Shown here: positions 9,940-18,303 of the stretch, piece after piece
Position numbering within the stretch: position 1 is the stretch's first letter
Layout of the letters: each line of letters begins with the position of its first letter
From: Paraburkholderia panacisoli
GTDB lineage: Bacteria; Pseudomonadota; Gammaproteobacteria; Burkholderiales; Burkholderiaceae
Direction: 5' to 3'
Assembly (NCBI RefSeq): GCF_008369935.1
Contig: NZ_VTUZ01000022.1
Location: 1-64,000, forward strand
Length of the DNA: 64,000 bases
Notes under the pieces: model-generated
The model's database searches: none
Told to the model about the DNA's origin: nothing
What the model saw: the letters and a program-made list of their open reading frames with translations, nothing else
Program-made: the position numbers and the translations under genes

Positions 9940-11085
9940 ATGCCGAATTCGTCGTCCTCGCCTGTCGTCGTCATTGCTCCCGATTCCTTCAAAGGCTCGC
10001 TTAGCGCCGAACAGGTCGCGCAGGCGATCGCGACCGGCATCCAGCGCGCCCGCCCCGACGCCAGCGTGCGCATCTGTCCAATGGCCGACGGCGGCGAAGG
10101 CACGCTCGACGCAATGCTCACGAGCGGCGGCGAACGCCGCACGCTGAGCGTGCGCGGCGCGGCCGGTCCGCTGCGCGAAGCGCTGACCGGCCTGCTCGCG
10201 GACGGCAGCGCGATCATCGAAACGGCCGAGATCGTCGGCATCACGGACCCGGTGGGGATGGGCGTGCCGGTCCAGGCGCGCAGCACGCGCGGGATGGGCG
10301 AGGCGGTTCGCGCGCTGCTGGATGCCGGCGTGCGGCGCTTTTTCGTCGCACTGGGCGGCAGCAGCACGAACGACGGGGGCGCCGGCCTGCTGACCGGCCT
10401 CGGCCTCAAACTGTTCGACGCGCAAGACAACGAACTCGACGGCACCCCGGAACAGCTCGCGCGCGTGGCGCGCGTCGACGCCTCGCAACTTGACGCCCGG
10501 CTCGCCGACACGCAGTTCGTGGGCATGTCGGACGTGGACAACCCGCTGACCGGCGAGCACGGCGCGACCGCGGTGTTCGGTCCGCAAAAGGGCGTCAAAC
10601 CGGATCAGGTGGCGGCGATCGACGCCGCCCTCGCCCGCTTCGCCGACCTGCTCGAAGCCGCGCTCGGGCGCACCGCGCGCGAGCTGCCAGGCGCAGGCGC
10701 AGCGGGCGGCCTCGGCTTCGCGCTGCATATGCTCGGCGCGCAGTTCGAGCCGGGCGCGGAAACGGTCGCGCGGCAAATCGGTCTCGATGCCGCACTTGCA
10801 GGCGCGGACTGGCTGATTACCGGCGAAGGCCGCTCGGACGTGCAAACGCTGCACGGCAAGGCGCCCTTCATCGCCTGCCGTCATGCGCAAGCGGCCGGTT
10901 TGCCCGCCACGCTGCTGTCCGGTGCGGTCGATTCCGCGGCCCTGCCGCGCCTCGCCGAATACTTCAGCGGTTGCTTCTCGCCGGCGCCCGGCCCGATCAC
11001 GCTCGAAGTCGCGATCAGCGACGCGGCGCGCCTGCTCGCCAACGAGGCCGAACAGCTGACGCGCCTCAAATACGGCACGCGTTGA
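9940..11085 (+). CDS. Glycerate kinase (GarK/GlxK family)
   Basis: A 381-residue glycerate 2-kinase-type enzyme that phosphorylates D-glycerate with ATP, linking glyoxylate or tartronate breakdown to glycolysis. It begins VVVIAPDSFKGSLSAEQVAQ, the family N-terminal signature, followed by RICPMADGGEGTLDAM. The middle has the glycine-rich FFVALGGSSTNDGGAG, and later PGAGAAGGLGFAL and ITGEGRSD, all hallmarks of the GK1 fold. The start at 9940 was chosen because the family alignment begins here; upstream in-frame residues are Arg/Ala-rich noise. Neighbours do not show a glyoxylate operon; a MarR regulator follows after 63 bp and may be cotranscribed. Confidence 0.93.
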   Translation: MPNSSSSPVVVIAPDSFKGSLSAEQVAQAIATGIQRARPDASVRICPMADGGEGTLDAMLTSGGERRTLSVRGAAGPLREALTGLLADGSAIIETAEIVGITDPVGMGVPVQARSTRGMGEAVRALLDAGVRRFFVALGGSSTNDGGAGLLTGLGLKLFDAQDNELDGTPEQLARVARVDASQLDARLADTQFVGMSDVDNPLTGEHGATAVFGPQKGVKPDQVAAIDAALARFADLLEAALGRTARELPGAGAAGGLGFALHMLGAQFEPGAETVARQIGLDAALAGADWLITGEGRSDVQTLHGKAPFIACRHAQAAGLPATLLSGAVDSAALPRLAEYFSGCFSPAPGPITLEVAISDAARLLANEAEQLTRLKYGTR

Positions 11086-11148
11086 CCGGCGGAACGGTTG
11101 CGGCAACAATCACAGCGCCGCGACCGATCCACTCACCACGGGATGACC

Positions 11149-11601
11149 ATGAAGGACTCCGCTAAAGCCGGGCTCGAACAATTCCTCACGTACCGGCTGC
11201 ATGTGCTGAACAAACTCGCGGAGCGTGGCATCAGCGAGCGCTATCAGGCGAAGCTCGGCGTGACCCTGCCCGAGGCACGGGTGATTGCGTCGGTGGGCTC
11301 GTTCGGACCGTTCTCGATCATGGATCTGGCGAGACACGCCAATCTCGACAAAAGCCAGGCGAGCCGCGCGGCCGAAGCGATGATCCGGCAAGGACTCGTG
11401 CAGCGCCAGCCGAGCGCCGAAGACGGCCGCGTGGTGCTGGTTTCGCTGACACCGGACGGCCGTGCGCTATACCGGAAGGTGATGCCGATCGCGCGCAAGT
11501 GGAACGGCGATATGTTCGACTGTCTCGACGAGCAGGAAAAGGCCGCATTCGGCGCCGCGCTCGACAAGATCATCGAAACGATGACAGCGCGCGCGCAATG
11601 A
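11149..11601 (+). CDS. MarR-family transcriptional regulator
   Basis: A 150-residue winged-helix regulator. The DNA-binding core reads GPFSIMDLARHANLDKSQ, then SRAAEAMIRQGLVQRQPSAE and DGRVVLVSLTPDGRALYRKV, which are the recognition helix and the beta-wing (with the DGR wing tip) of MarR proteins. MarR dimers typically repress a neighbouring or their own operon and respond to small aromatic ligands. The start at 11149 is preceded by GGGA at a 5-nt spacing; an in-frame ATG 6 nt upstream is also possible. It lies directly after the glycerate kinase on the same strand. The ligand and target are unknown. Confidence 0.88.
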   Translation: MKDSAKAGLEQFLTYRLHVLNKLAERGISERYQAKLGVTLPEARVIASVGSFGPFSIMDLARHANLDKSQASRAAEAMIRQGLVQRQPSAEDGRVVLVSLTPDGRALYRKVMPIARKWNGDMFDCLDEQEKAAFGAALDKIIETMTARAQ

Positions 11602-11778
11602 TGCGTGGCGCGTGCGAGTGGCAGGTGCACTGCCATGTTGATGGACGTACGGGGCCGCTGCTGGCGCCGTCTGCTTCAACGTCGTTGCGCTTGGTGGTTG
11701 ATTCCTGAACCTTTTGGCTGATCGGCTCAGGCACTCCTCGCACTGCTCACGGTTGGCAAGTATGCAGCGCCCGCTTCA

Positions 11779-11810
11779 GCGGACGCCGCGACTCTTCGCG
11801 GCGCGTCCGC
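11779..11810. terminator. GC-rich hairpin between convergent genes
   Basis: GCGGACG plus CCGCG pair with CGCGG plus CGTCCGC across a 6-nt loop and a 2-nt bulge. It sits between the convergent marR-type gene and the DUF3999 gene. There is no T-run on either side, so it would be a weak or factor-assisted terminator. Confidence 0.4.
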
Positions 11811-11823
11811 CCGACCACCAGAA

Positions 11824-13305
11824 TCACCCCTTTTCGTCGCGGGGTCCCTTTTCACTGGGTCCATCTGCATCGGCACCAGCCGTTCCCGCATTGTCGGCCG
11901 TAGTCCCCACCGTGCCGGCGCCGCCCGGCACACCACCGGCCACCTCACCGGGCCGCGTCTGCAAGACGCGCGCGCGCCACCACGCGAACACCCCGAGCGA
12001 ACCAACCGCCAGCGCCAAAGCCGCCCATAGCAGATACCGGCGCGACACCGCCGGATCGCCGGCCACAGGTGTTGCGCCCGCCTGCTGCGCAGCGTGCAGC
12101 GCATCGCCCAGACGCGCCGTCGCGGCAACCGACGACGCGTCCTTCAACAACGCGTCGCGACTCACCGCCGCCGACGTCGTCGTCGCGCTCCCCACCGCCA
12201 GCGTGAACGGCGCGCTCCCTTGCGCGGCGAAAGTCAGCGTCGCCGGATGCCAGCCCGCCGCAACCGTCAATGCGCCGACGCCGACTCCACCGTTGCGCGT
12301 GTCGACCACGATGCGCCATTGACGATCTGTGTCGGGCTTCAATTCGAGTGCGGCGTTACTCTGCTCCACATCGCCGTTATGCAAGCGGAACAGCGTCGCG
12401 TGGGCGACCTCCCGCCACGGCGCGTTCAGCCCGGCCCGCGAGTAGACGACCGCCTGGGTCACCGTATTGGGCTGAGGCAAACCGATGACCAACCGGTCGA
12501 CCGGATACGGCCGGCCCGTCGAGAAGAAATATTCGCCGGGCTTCACGCTGGCCTGAGCGACGAGGCCTTTGCGCCATTCCCGCTGCGTGTCCGCCCGGCG
12601 CGCGGCGTCGACGCCAGCTGCAAGCACCTCGGCATCAATCGAATCGACATACGGCGCACCGTCGAGCCAGTGCAGACGCAGGTAACGCACGTGAACGGCG
12701 TCCAGTTCGATCCGGTTCTGGCTCAGGGTGCTGCCGTTGTAGTTGACCTTGAGCAGTTGCGCATCGCCGGCTGGCCGCCAGTGATGCAAATCGTCGCTGG
12801 CCTCGACGCGCACGCGGCCCTGGTAATTGTCGTCACGCAGATGCACGACCAACGCGCCGACACGGCCGGCCTGCGCCGCACGGCCGGCATCGATCAGGTC
12901 CACATCGTGTTGGGCGCGCGGCGGCGGCGCCGAGGTCGCGCGCAACGAGCCGTCGGTCGAAATTGCGACCCCTGGAGGCGGGCCATTGCCGTTCGCAGCG
13001 GCAGGTGGCAATGGAAACCAGCGCACCTGGCGCAGAACAGGCGGAGTGCGCGCGGGCTCGCGCGGCGCGTCGAGCGAATACGGTACGGCTTCGCCGGCGC
13101 CGTTGAAGACGCGCAGATCGCCGAGATCGCTGCGGCGGCTGGCCTCATACACAGAAGCTGACAGCGTCACGCTGTAAAACGCGGCGCCGTCTTCGAGCTC
13201 GAGCGCGAAACGCTGCGCGAAAGCATCGGCGGCCGCCGCGGGCGCCGACGTCCATAGGGCGGCGAGCGCCAGGCACCCGCCGGTCAGTCTCAAGAGACGC
13301 TTCAT
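11824..13305 (-). CDS. DUF3999 family envelope protein
   Basis: A 493-residue protein of the DUF3999 type, function unknown. A cleavable signal peptide (MKRLLRLTGGCLALAALW, then APAAAADA) is followed by a periplasmic beta-rich part with the family opening SDLGDLRVFNGAGEAVPYSL and a galactose-binding-like segment around VRVEASDDLHHWRPAGDAQL. One C-terminal transmembrane helix (LLWAALALAVGSLGVFAWWR, about residues 430-449) is followed by a low-complexity Gly/Ala/Thr cytoplasmic tail. In other bacteria DUF3999 genes often sit beside a multi-pass DUF2339 gene; no such partner is here. The family assignment is from motif memory. Confidence 0.8.
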   Translation of the reverse strand: MKRLLRLTGGCLALAALWTSAPAAAADAFAQRFALELEDGAAFYSVTLSASVYEASRRSDLGDLRVFNGAGEAVPYSLDAPREPARTPPVLRQVRWFPLPPAAANGNGPPPGVAISTDGSLRATSAPPPRAQHDVDLIDAGRAAQAGRVGALVVHLRDDNYQGRVRVEASDDLHHWRPAGDAQLLKVNYNGSTLSQNRIELDAVHVRYLRLHWLDGAPYVDSIDAEVLAAGVDAARRADTQREWRKGLVAQASVKPGEYFFSTGRPYPVDRLVIGLPQPNTVTQAVVYSRAGLNAPWREVAHATLFRLHNGDVEQSNAALELKPDTDRQWRIVVDTRNGGVGVGALTVAAGWHPATLTFAAQGSAPFTLAVGSATTTSAAVSRDALLKDASSVAATARLGDALHAAQQAGATPVAGDPAVSRRYLLWAALALAVGSLGVFAWWRARVLQTRPGEVAGGVPGGAGTVGTTADNAGTAGADADGPSEKGPRDEKG

Positions 13306-13694
13306 CGCTCAGTTTCCGGGAGCACAAACTTGGATGGCAACGGCGAGAAGTGGCCGGCCAGCGGCCACCTCGAACCGATACCGACAAAAGACGCGAGCCG
13401 CTCGATGCTAGTGGCGGGTGACGGGTCGAACAGCAACAACCCGTCGGCGGTTTGCCGTCAGCAGCAAGCCGCCGATGATGCAAAAACAGCCGCGTCGCCC
13501 CAATCATCGCCGCGTGCGCGCTGGGCGTCCAGATTACCTAAATTGGCGTACGCACATGCGCGCATTCGCACGCCATCGCGCCGCCGCAGAGCCGCCGCAC
13601 CCCGCCCGAATTCGCGACAAGCCGTCAACCATGTCAAAATTCGCGATTGGCCACTGCGCCTTCACACCCCCACTTTTCATCCAAGGAAGTTTCA
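13306..13694. other. Intergenic region, divergent
   Basis: 389 bp between the DUF3999 gene (minus) and a small plus-strand gene. It presumably holds two promoters. I see no RNA gene, repeat or convincing ORF in it. Confidence 0.35.
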
Positions 13695-13982
13695 GTGGAC
13701 ATCAACAAGCAGGTCGCGGCACTTACCGCTTCGGAACTCCAGACCGCCGGCGCGAGCCAGGCGACGGCGATCGCGGTCAGCGTGCTGCTGCGTCATCTTC
13801 GCTCGCCCGAGCTGGCAAAACTGTTGGCGTCGGCATTCGACAACCATCAGGCGGTCATGTTGCAAACGCCGTGGCCGGATCCGATGCTGCAAGCATTCGA
13901 ATCGACCCGCCGCTTCCTCGAAGGCGCGGCGCAGGCAGAACTGCCAGGCGCACGGGGGCAATCCGACACGCCCGGCGTCTGA
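13695..13982 (+). CDS. Small hypothetical protein (95 aa)
   Basis: A 95-residue soluble protein of unknown function with predicted helices (VAALTASELQTAGASQATAI, then SVLLRHLRSPELAKLLASAF). No catalytic motif, signal or membrane segment is visible. The GTG start at 13695 is preceded by AAGGAAG at a 5-nt spacing, which is much better than any site for the upstream ATG at 13647. The codon usage looks like a real GC-rich gene. It stands alone between a divergent promoter region and the convergent tRNA-Leu gene, and the hairpin at 14026 can terminate both. Confidence 0.65.
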   Translation: MDINKQVAALTASELQTAGASQATAIAVSVLLRHLRSPELAKLLASAFDNHQAVMLQTPWPDPMLQAFESTRRFLEGAAQAELPGARGQSDTPGV

Positions 13983-14025
13983 GCGATGTTGGGCAGGTCC
14001 TGCCCGACCTGCGCCAGAAACGAAA

Positions 14026-14056
14026 AACCCCGTCAGTCCAATGACTTAACGGGGTT
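14026..14056. terminator. Bidirectional terminator, tRNA-Leu and small gene
   Basis: AACCCCGT (14027-14034) pairs with ACGGGGTT (14049-14056), with an inner GTC/GAC stem. A and T runs flank it. It lies 18 bp past the 3' end of tRNA-Leu (minus) and about 45 bp past the 95-aa gene (plus). Confidence 0.75.
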
Positions 14057-14074
14057 CTTCGCTACAGATAAAAA

Positions 14075-14161
14075 TGGTGCGAGGGAGGGGACTCGAACCC
14101 CTACACCCTTGCGGGCGTCAGGACCTAAACCTGGTGCGTCTACCAATTTCGCCACCCTCGC
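14075..14161 (-). tRNA. tRNA-Leu (UAG)
   Basis: An 87-nt class II tRNA on the minus strand: GCGAGGGTGGCGAAATTGG opens the molecule, a long variable arm (CGCCCGCAAGGGTGT) is present, and it ends CCCTCGCACCA. The anticodon loop TTTAGGT gives UAG (Leu). CCA is encoded. Confidence 0.96.
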
Positions 14162-14381
14162 AGCCGGGCAAGCCGCTGTGCGTCTGCCCGATGTCCTGCC
14201 TACTCGCGAGCGCGCCAGAAACAGGCGCCCGAAAGCGTAAGCGCGAGATTCTAACCGATTGATTCGCGCTTGTCTGCACCTTCGCCTCATCTGTAGAAGC
14301 AACGCCGATGCTACAATTTTTGGCTTGACGCAGGCATGCCGTGCCCCTTCTTCGCCTGCCCTTCCCCACATTTCCAATCCA

Positions 14382-15206
14382 GTGAATTTCGACGAATATT
14401 GCCAGCAGAAAGCGGCGCCGCCAGGATCGAGCATTTACTATGCGCTTCGGCAGGCGCCCACAGCAAGTCAACCGCTGCTGACGGCGCTGTTCGCGTTGCG
14501 CCGCGAATTCGAGGAGACCGTCAAGGAGATCAGCGATCCGACGATCGGCCGCACGAAACTCGCGTGGTGGCAAAACGAAATCGCTGCGCTCGCGTCGGGC
14601 TCGCCCTCGCATCCGGTTTCCAATGCGCTCGCGGCTCATCTGTCCGATGTGAAGGCGGAATATCCGGCGCTGCAGGCATTGCTCGCCGGCTTCGAAATCG
14701 ACCTCGACCAGGCGCGTTACCTCGACTATCCGAATCTGCGGCGCTATCTGCAAAGCGTGGGCGGCACCTTCGCGTCGCTGGCCGCGCGCGCCACGGCGAA
14801 AGACGCGGCGCGGGCGCAGGACTGGTCGGCGCCGCTGGGCGAGGCGCTGCTGCTTGCACAGTTCGTCGTCGAGACAGGCAACGATGCGCGTCACGGCCGC
14901 ATCTACATTCCTATCGACGAGATGCAGCGCTTCAACGTCACCGCTGCCGATCTGATCAATCGAAAATATAGCGATGCCTTCACCGAGTTGATGCGCTTCG
15001 AAACCCGGCGTGCCCGCGATGCGTTGCAGACCGCGCTCGCCGCTGTGCCCGCCGCCGAGCGCCGCGCGCAGCGCACCTTGCTTGCGCTGGCGGCGCTGGC
15101 GTTGGCGCTGCTCGATGAAATCGAACGCGACGGTTATCACGTTCTGCATCAACGCATCGCGTTGACGCCGATCCGCAAATTCTGGATCGCTTGGCGCGCG
15201 AAGTAG
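14382..15206 (+). CDS. Squalene/phytoene-synthase-fold protein, NDUFAF6-like
   Basis: A 274-residue protein of the trans-isoprenyl diphosphate synthase head-to-head superfamily. It starts FDEYCQQKAAPPGSSIYYAL, as many squalene/phytoene synthases do. However, the first Asp-rich catalytic motif (DxxxD) is missing: the equivalent stretch is ALRREFEETVKEISDPTIG. The second motif region reads VVETGNDARHGRIYIP, with only one of the usual acidic residues. The sequence around SDPTIGRTKLAWWQNEI resembles the NDUFAF6 branch (mitochondrial complex I assembly factor), so a non-enzymatic or altered role is likely. The GTG at 14382 is taken as the start because similarity begins there; the ribosome binding site is weak. 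No hopanoid or carotenoid gene is adjacent. Confidence 0.8.
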   Translation: MNFDEYCQQKAAPPGSSIYYALRQAPTASQPLLTALFALRREFEETVKEISDPTIGRTKLAWWQNEIAALASGSPSHPVSNALAAHLSDVKAEYPALQALLAGFEIDLDQARYLDYPNLRRYLQSVGGTFASLAARATAKDAARAQDWSAPLGEALLLAQFVVETGNDARHGRIYIPIDEMQRFNVTAADLINRKYSDAFTELMRFETRRARDALQTALAAVPAAERRAQRTLLALAALALALLDEIERDGYHVLHQRIALTPIRKFWIAWRAK

Positions 15207-15332
15207 ATGGATATCCGAGGCGGCTCGATGCGCCGCTTCGCGTTGACGCCGACTTGAAGCTGGCAATCGCCTCACGTGTTGCGGCCAGGTCTTGCAGTAG
15301 CGCCGCTTAAAACAGGCGCGCTTTGGGCAGCA

Positions 15333-16550
15333 TCAAACGCGTAGTAGTGGCAGCGGCTCGAACCGTTGCTGCAGAATCGCCGATGCGTCGAGCCCCCACC
15401 AGGACCCAAGCACGGTCGCATACAGCTGTCGAAAATCGATGCCGAGCGGCAATTCGCCATTGCCGTCGAGCCGAGCAAGCGTCGGCGGCAGCCCGTACAA
15501 ACCGCCGCGCACGCGTGCGCCCATGAGAAAATGCGGCGCCACGGTGCCATGGTCGGTGCCGTTGCTGTGGTTCTCTTGCGCACGACGCCCGAACTCGCCA
15601 TAAGTCATCACCAGCGTGCGGTCCCAGCGGCCAAGTTCGACGAGCGCCGCTTTCATCGACGCCAATCCTTCAGCGAGTTGTCCTAGCAACGCGGCCTGCT
15701 GCACCGGCTGGTTGTGATGTGTATCGAAACCGCTCAGCGTCAGACGGATCGCGGCGACGTCCCGCCCGCTTCGCCGTTGTTCTTGCGGCGCGCCGCACAC
15801 GGCGAGCATCTGCATTGCAGCCTTGACCGAGTTGCCGAAAACACCGCCGGGGAACACGGTGTTCAACTGCACGTGGTGCCGCGCGGCGCCCAGACCACCG
15901 TCGGCGTTCCCGATCTCTTTACCGACGTCGAGAATCCGCGACGCCGCGACATCGCGCTCGTGCAGCAGCGCGGGACTTACGAGGCGCGATGCGTTGCCGT
16001 GTTGTGTCGAAGCGCTCAGCGCAATCGACCGTGCGCCGTTCGCGAACGGCCCCATCTCGGCATTGCCTATCAGTACCCCGTCAGCGGCGAAACCGGCGGG
16101 CGCCCGCATCTGCGCAAACGCACGCGTCAGCCATCCATCGCGCAGATACTGATCGGAGCGCGACGCGGTATCCCAGATCTCGGTCGAGCGGAAGTGCGAG
16201 AGATTCGGTTGCGCGTAGCCGACGCCTTGCACGATCGCGAGTTGCCGGTTGCGCCAAAGCGGCATCAACGGCAGCAGCGAAGGATGCAGCGCGGTGCGCT
16301 CATCGAGTGCAATCGCGTGCTCGCGTTTGATACCGATGTTCTTGCGCAGCTTGTAATAGCCAGGATCGGCAAACGGAATCACGGTATTCAAACCGTCGTT
16401 GCCGCCTTTCAGTTCGACGAGAATCAGCAGGTTGTCGGAGCCGCAGCTCGACCATGCGCGCGCCGTGGGCGCCAGCGCACCGAACGCGCTCCGCAGCGAA
16501 AGTGTTGCGCCGGCGGCTGCGCTCATCGAAAGAAAGCTGCGTCGTTTCAT
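15333..16550 (-). CDS. DUF1501 domain-containing Tat-exported protein
   Basis: A 405-residue DUF1501 (alkaline-phosphatase-superfamily-related) secreted protein. The N-terminus MKRRSFLSMSAAAGATLSL is a twin-arginine signal with the KRRSFL motif, so it should be exported folded. The mature part has LLILVELKGGNDGLNTVIPF and AQPNLSHFRSTEIWDTA, both typical of DUF1501, and GFDTHHNQ and LVMTYGEFGRRAQENHSNG, then TDHGTVAPHFLMG near the C-terminus, which resemble metal-binding segments of sulfatase/phosphatase folds. The start at 16550 follows GAGGAG. In many proteobacteria a DUF1800 gene precedes it; none is present here. The substrate is unknown. Confidence 0.87.
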   Translation of the reverse strand: MKRRSFLSMSAAAGATLSLRSAFGALAPTARAWSSCGSDNLLILVELKGGNDGLNTVIPFADPGYYKLRKNIGIKREHAIALDERTALHPSLLPLMPLWRNRQLAIVQGVGYAQPNLSHFRSTEIWDTASRSDQYLRDGWLTRAFAQMRAPAGFAADGVLIGNAEMGPFANGARSIALSASTQHGNASRLVSPALLHERDVAASRILDVGKEIGNADGGLGAARHHVQLNTVFPGGVFGNSVKAAMQMLAVCGAPQEQRRSGRDVAAIRLTLSGFDTHHNQPVQQAALLGQLAEGLASMKAALVELGRWDRTLVMTYGEFGRRAQENHSNGTDHGTVAPHFLMGARVRGGLYGLPPTLARLDGNGELPLGIDFRQLYATVLGSWWGLDASAILQQRFEPLPLLRV

Positions 16551-16990
16551 CCTGCTCCTCGTTCGATTGCGATGGCGTGAGCCGGGCCGCCGTCGACGCA
16601 GTTCTGGAATGAGTGTGCCCGGTTGTGACATTGAAGCGTACGCTACCTGGTCGACGCCCGCTATTTCACACTTGCAACGGCACACGACCAACTTTTGATG
16701 CACGCTCAGCCACTTGCGCACTCACCTTGCATGTAATGTTTCGTAACGCTGAGCACGCACGCAGTACGCCGAGATTACAAGCTATCGGCCGCGATGACCG
16801 CACCTCTCTCGCCCCACGCCCAGTCGCCAGAATTGACGGACCGTCACAGAGAAGCCTCCAAACGGGTATACGGGTCGCACAAACCGCTCAGCGGCCGTCC
16901 GCACGGAAGAAACTGACCATGGAAGTGCACCGGAATATTTCACGCAAGATGTCCGCGCGACACACGCGCCTCGAGCAGGCACGAAAAAAG
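16551..16990. other. Intergenic region between minus-strand genes
   Basis: 440 bp between the DUF1501 gene and the small secreted protein gene, both on the minus strand. It should contain the DUF1501 promoter. Open frames here have atypical composition and no recognisable residues. No RNA, repeat or clear promoter was found. Confidence 0.35.
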
Positions 16991-17317
16991 CTACCGCTTG
17001 TAGAGTTCGCGGACAGCATCTTCAATGTGCTGTCGCAACAGACGCCGTTCGTCGGGTGTCATATGGCCATCGCGACGACGTTGATCAAGATCGGGGGGAA
17101 CTGCCGTGCGCAACATCACGTCTGATGCGGGGTGGTCGGGAGTCGGGTTGCGGTGGTTAGCCCGGGAGTTGCCGGGCTTGGGCGCGTGCTCACTCGCAGC
17201 TCTGTCGGCAGAAGGCTGGGCATGGGCGAGCGTTGGTCCCAGCGAGCCTGCGAGCGCACCGGCTACTGCCAGTGCAATGACGCTCAGGCGCACATTCGGC
17301 CAAACCCCTCCCTTCAT
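16991..17317 (-). CDS. Small secreted hypothetical protein
   Basis: A 108-residue protein with a clear Sec signal peptide (MKGGVWPNVRLSVIALAVAG, then cleavage near AHAQP). The mature part is polar with a Pro/His/Asn-rich linker and ends in a basic helix, MTPDERRLLRQHIEDAVREL. Similar C-terminal helices (TP-x-ERRxLR) occur in small Burkholderia envelope proteins of unknown function. The start at 17317 has AAGGGAA upstream; an in-frame ATG 24 nt earlier is less likely. It is divergent from ompR with a 238-bp gap, so the two may share control. Function unknown. Confidence 0.7.
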   Translation of the reverse strand: MKGGVWPNVRLSVIALAVAGALAGSLGPTLAHAQPSADRAASEHAPKPGNSRANHRNPTPDHPASDVMLRTAVPPDLDQRRRDGHMTPDERRLLRQHIEDAVRELYKR

Positions 17318-17486
17318 GTTGTTCCCTTCGTGGCGCGGCAACCGGCTACCTCAAATGCGTATACAAACCCCGGTAACGAGCCGGGTGCGAGAGTTATTGT
17401 CGAGTGAAGTATCCACCGAACAGCCGCCTGCAGTAAAGGAGTCTAACTGCCCATGCTTTACGTCGTGCCACAGTGCGGGTAAATTT

Positions 17487-17502
17487 TGTAACTGACTGTA
17501 AC
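17487..17502 (+). promoter_or_regulatory. Candidate tandem OmpR half-sites
   Basis: TGTAAC at 17487-17492 is repeated at 17497-17502, exactly one 10-bp turn apart, about 55-70 bp upstream of the ompR start. In E. coli, OmpR binds as tandem monomers to 10-bp half-sites that contain GTAAC. This suggests autoregulation of ompR, or control of the divergent secreted protein gene. Confidence 0.4.
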
Positions 17503-17555
17503 CCGGTAAACGATGCACCCGCGCACCACTTTCTAATCGCGCTAAGATGCCGACC

Positions 17556-18281
17556 ATGGAAACCAAAAACCCTTCGAAAATCCTCGTCGTCGACGACGAT
17601 CCACGCCTGCGCGATCTGCTGCGCCGCTACCTCGGTGAACAGGGCTTCAATGTCTATGTCGCCGAGAACGCGCCGTCCATGAACAAGCTCTGGGTGCGCG
17701 AGCGCTTCGATCTGCTGGTGCTCGATCTGATGCTGCCCGGCGAGGACGGCCTGTCGATCTGCCGCCGCTTGCGCGGCAGCAACGACCGCACGCCGATCAT
17801 CATGCTGACGGCCAAGGGTGAAGACGTCGATCGTATCGTCGGCCTCGAAATGGGCGCCGACGACTATCTACCCAAGCCGTTCAATCCGCGCGAGCTGGTC
17901 GCGCGCATCCACGCGGTGCTGCGCCGTCAGTCGCCGTCGGAGTTACCGGGCGCGCCGTCCGAAACCACCGAAGTGTTCGAATTCGGCGAATTCGCGCTGA
18001 ACCTCGCCACCCGCACGCTGACCAAGGCCGGCCAGGAAATCCCGCTGACCACGGGCGAGTTCTCGGTGCTCAAGGTGTTCGCGCGTCATCCGCGCCAGCC
18101 GCTGTCGCGCGAAAAGCTGATGGAACTCGCGCGTGGCCGGGAATATGAAGTGTTCGACCGCAGTCTCGACGTGCAGATTTCGCGCCTGCGCAAGCTGATC
18201 GAACCCGATCCGGGCAGCCCGCGTTTCATTCAGACCGTGTGGGGTCTGGGCTACGTCTTCATCCCCGACGGTGCAGCCTGA
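17556..18281 (+). CDS. ompR: Two-component response regulator OmpR
   Basis: A 241-residue OmpR/PhoB-family regulator. The receiver domain begins KILVVDDDPRLRDLLRRYL, with the phosphoacceptor Asp in LLVLDLMLPGEDG and the conserved Lys in DDYLPKPFNPRELVARI. The C-terminal winged helix has EIPLTTGEFSVLKVFARHP and RSLDVQISRLRKLIEPDPGS, ending GLGYVFIPDGAA. The high similarity to OmpR itself and the EnvZ-like kinase downstream support the name. The start at 17556 (METKNPSKILVV) is preferred over an ATG 9 nt upstream, though either is possible. It controls porin or osmotic responses in enterics; the regulon in this lineage is not known from this sequence. Confidence 0.93.
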   Translation: METKNPSKILVVDDDPRLRDLLRRYLGEQGFNVYVAENAPSMNKLWVRERFDLLVLDLMLPGEDGLSICRRLRGSNDRTPIIMLTAKGEDVDRIVGLEMGADDYLPKPFNPRELVARIHAVLRRQSPSELPGAPSETTEVFEFGEFALNLATRTLTKAGQEIPLTTGEFSVLKVFARHPRQPLSREKLMELARGREYEVFDRSLDVQISRLRKLIEPDPGSPRFIQTVWGLGYVFIPDGAA

Positions 18282-18303
18282 GTTTGTTTCCATCTCCGAT
18301 GTC

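Noticed and set aside
11598-11708. 36-codon ORF overlapping the MarR stop
   Set aside because: Stop/start overlap is tempting, but the residues have no domain and no good ribosome binding site is seen.
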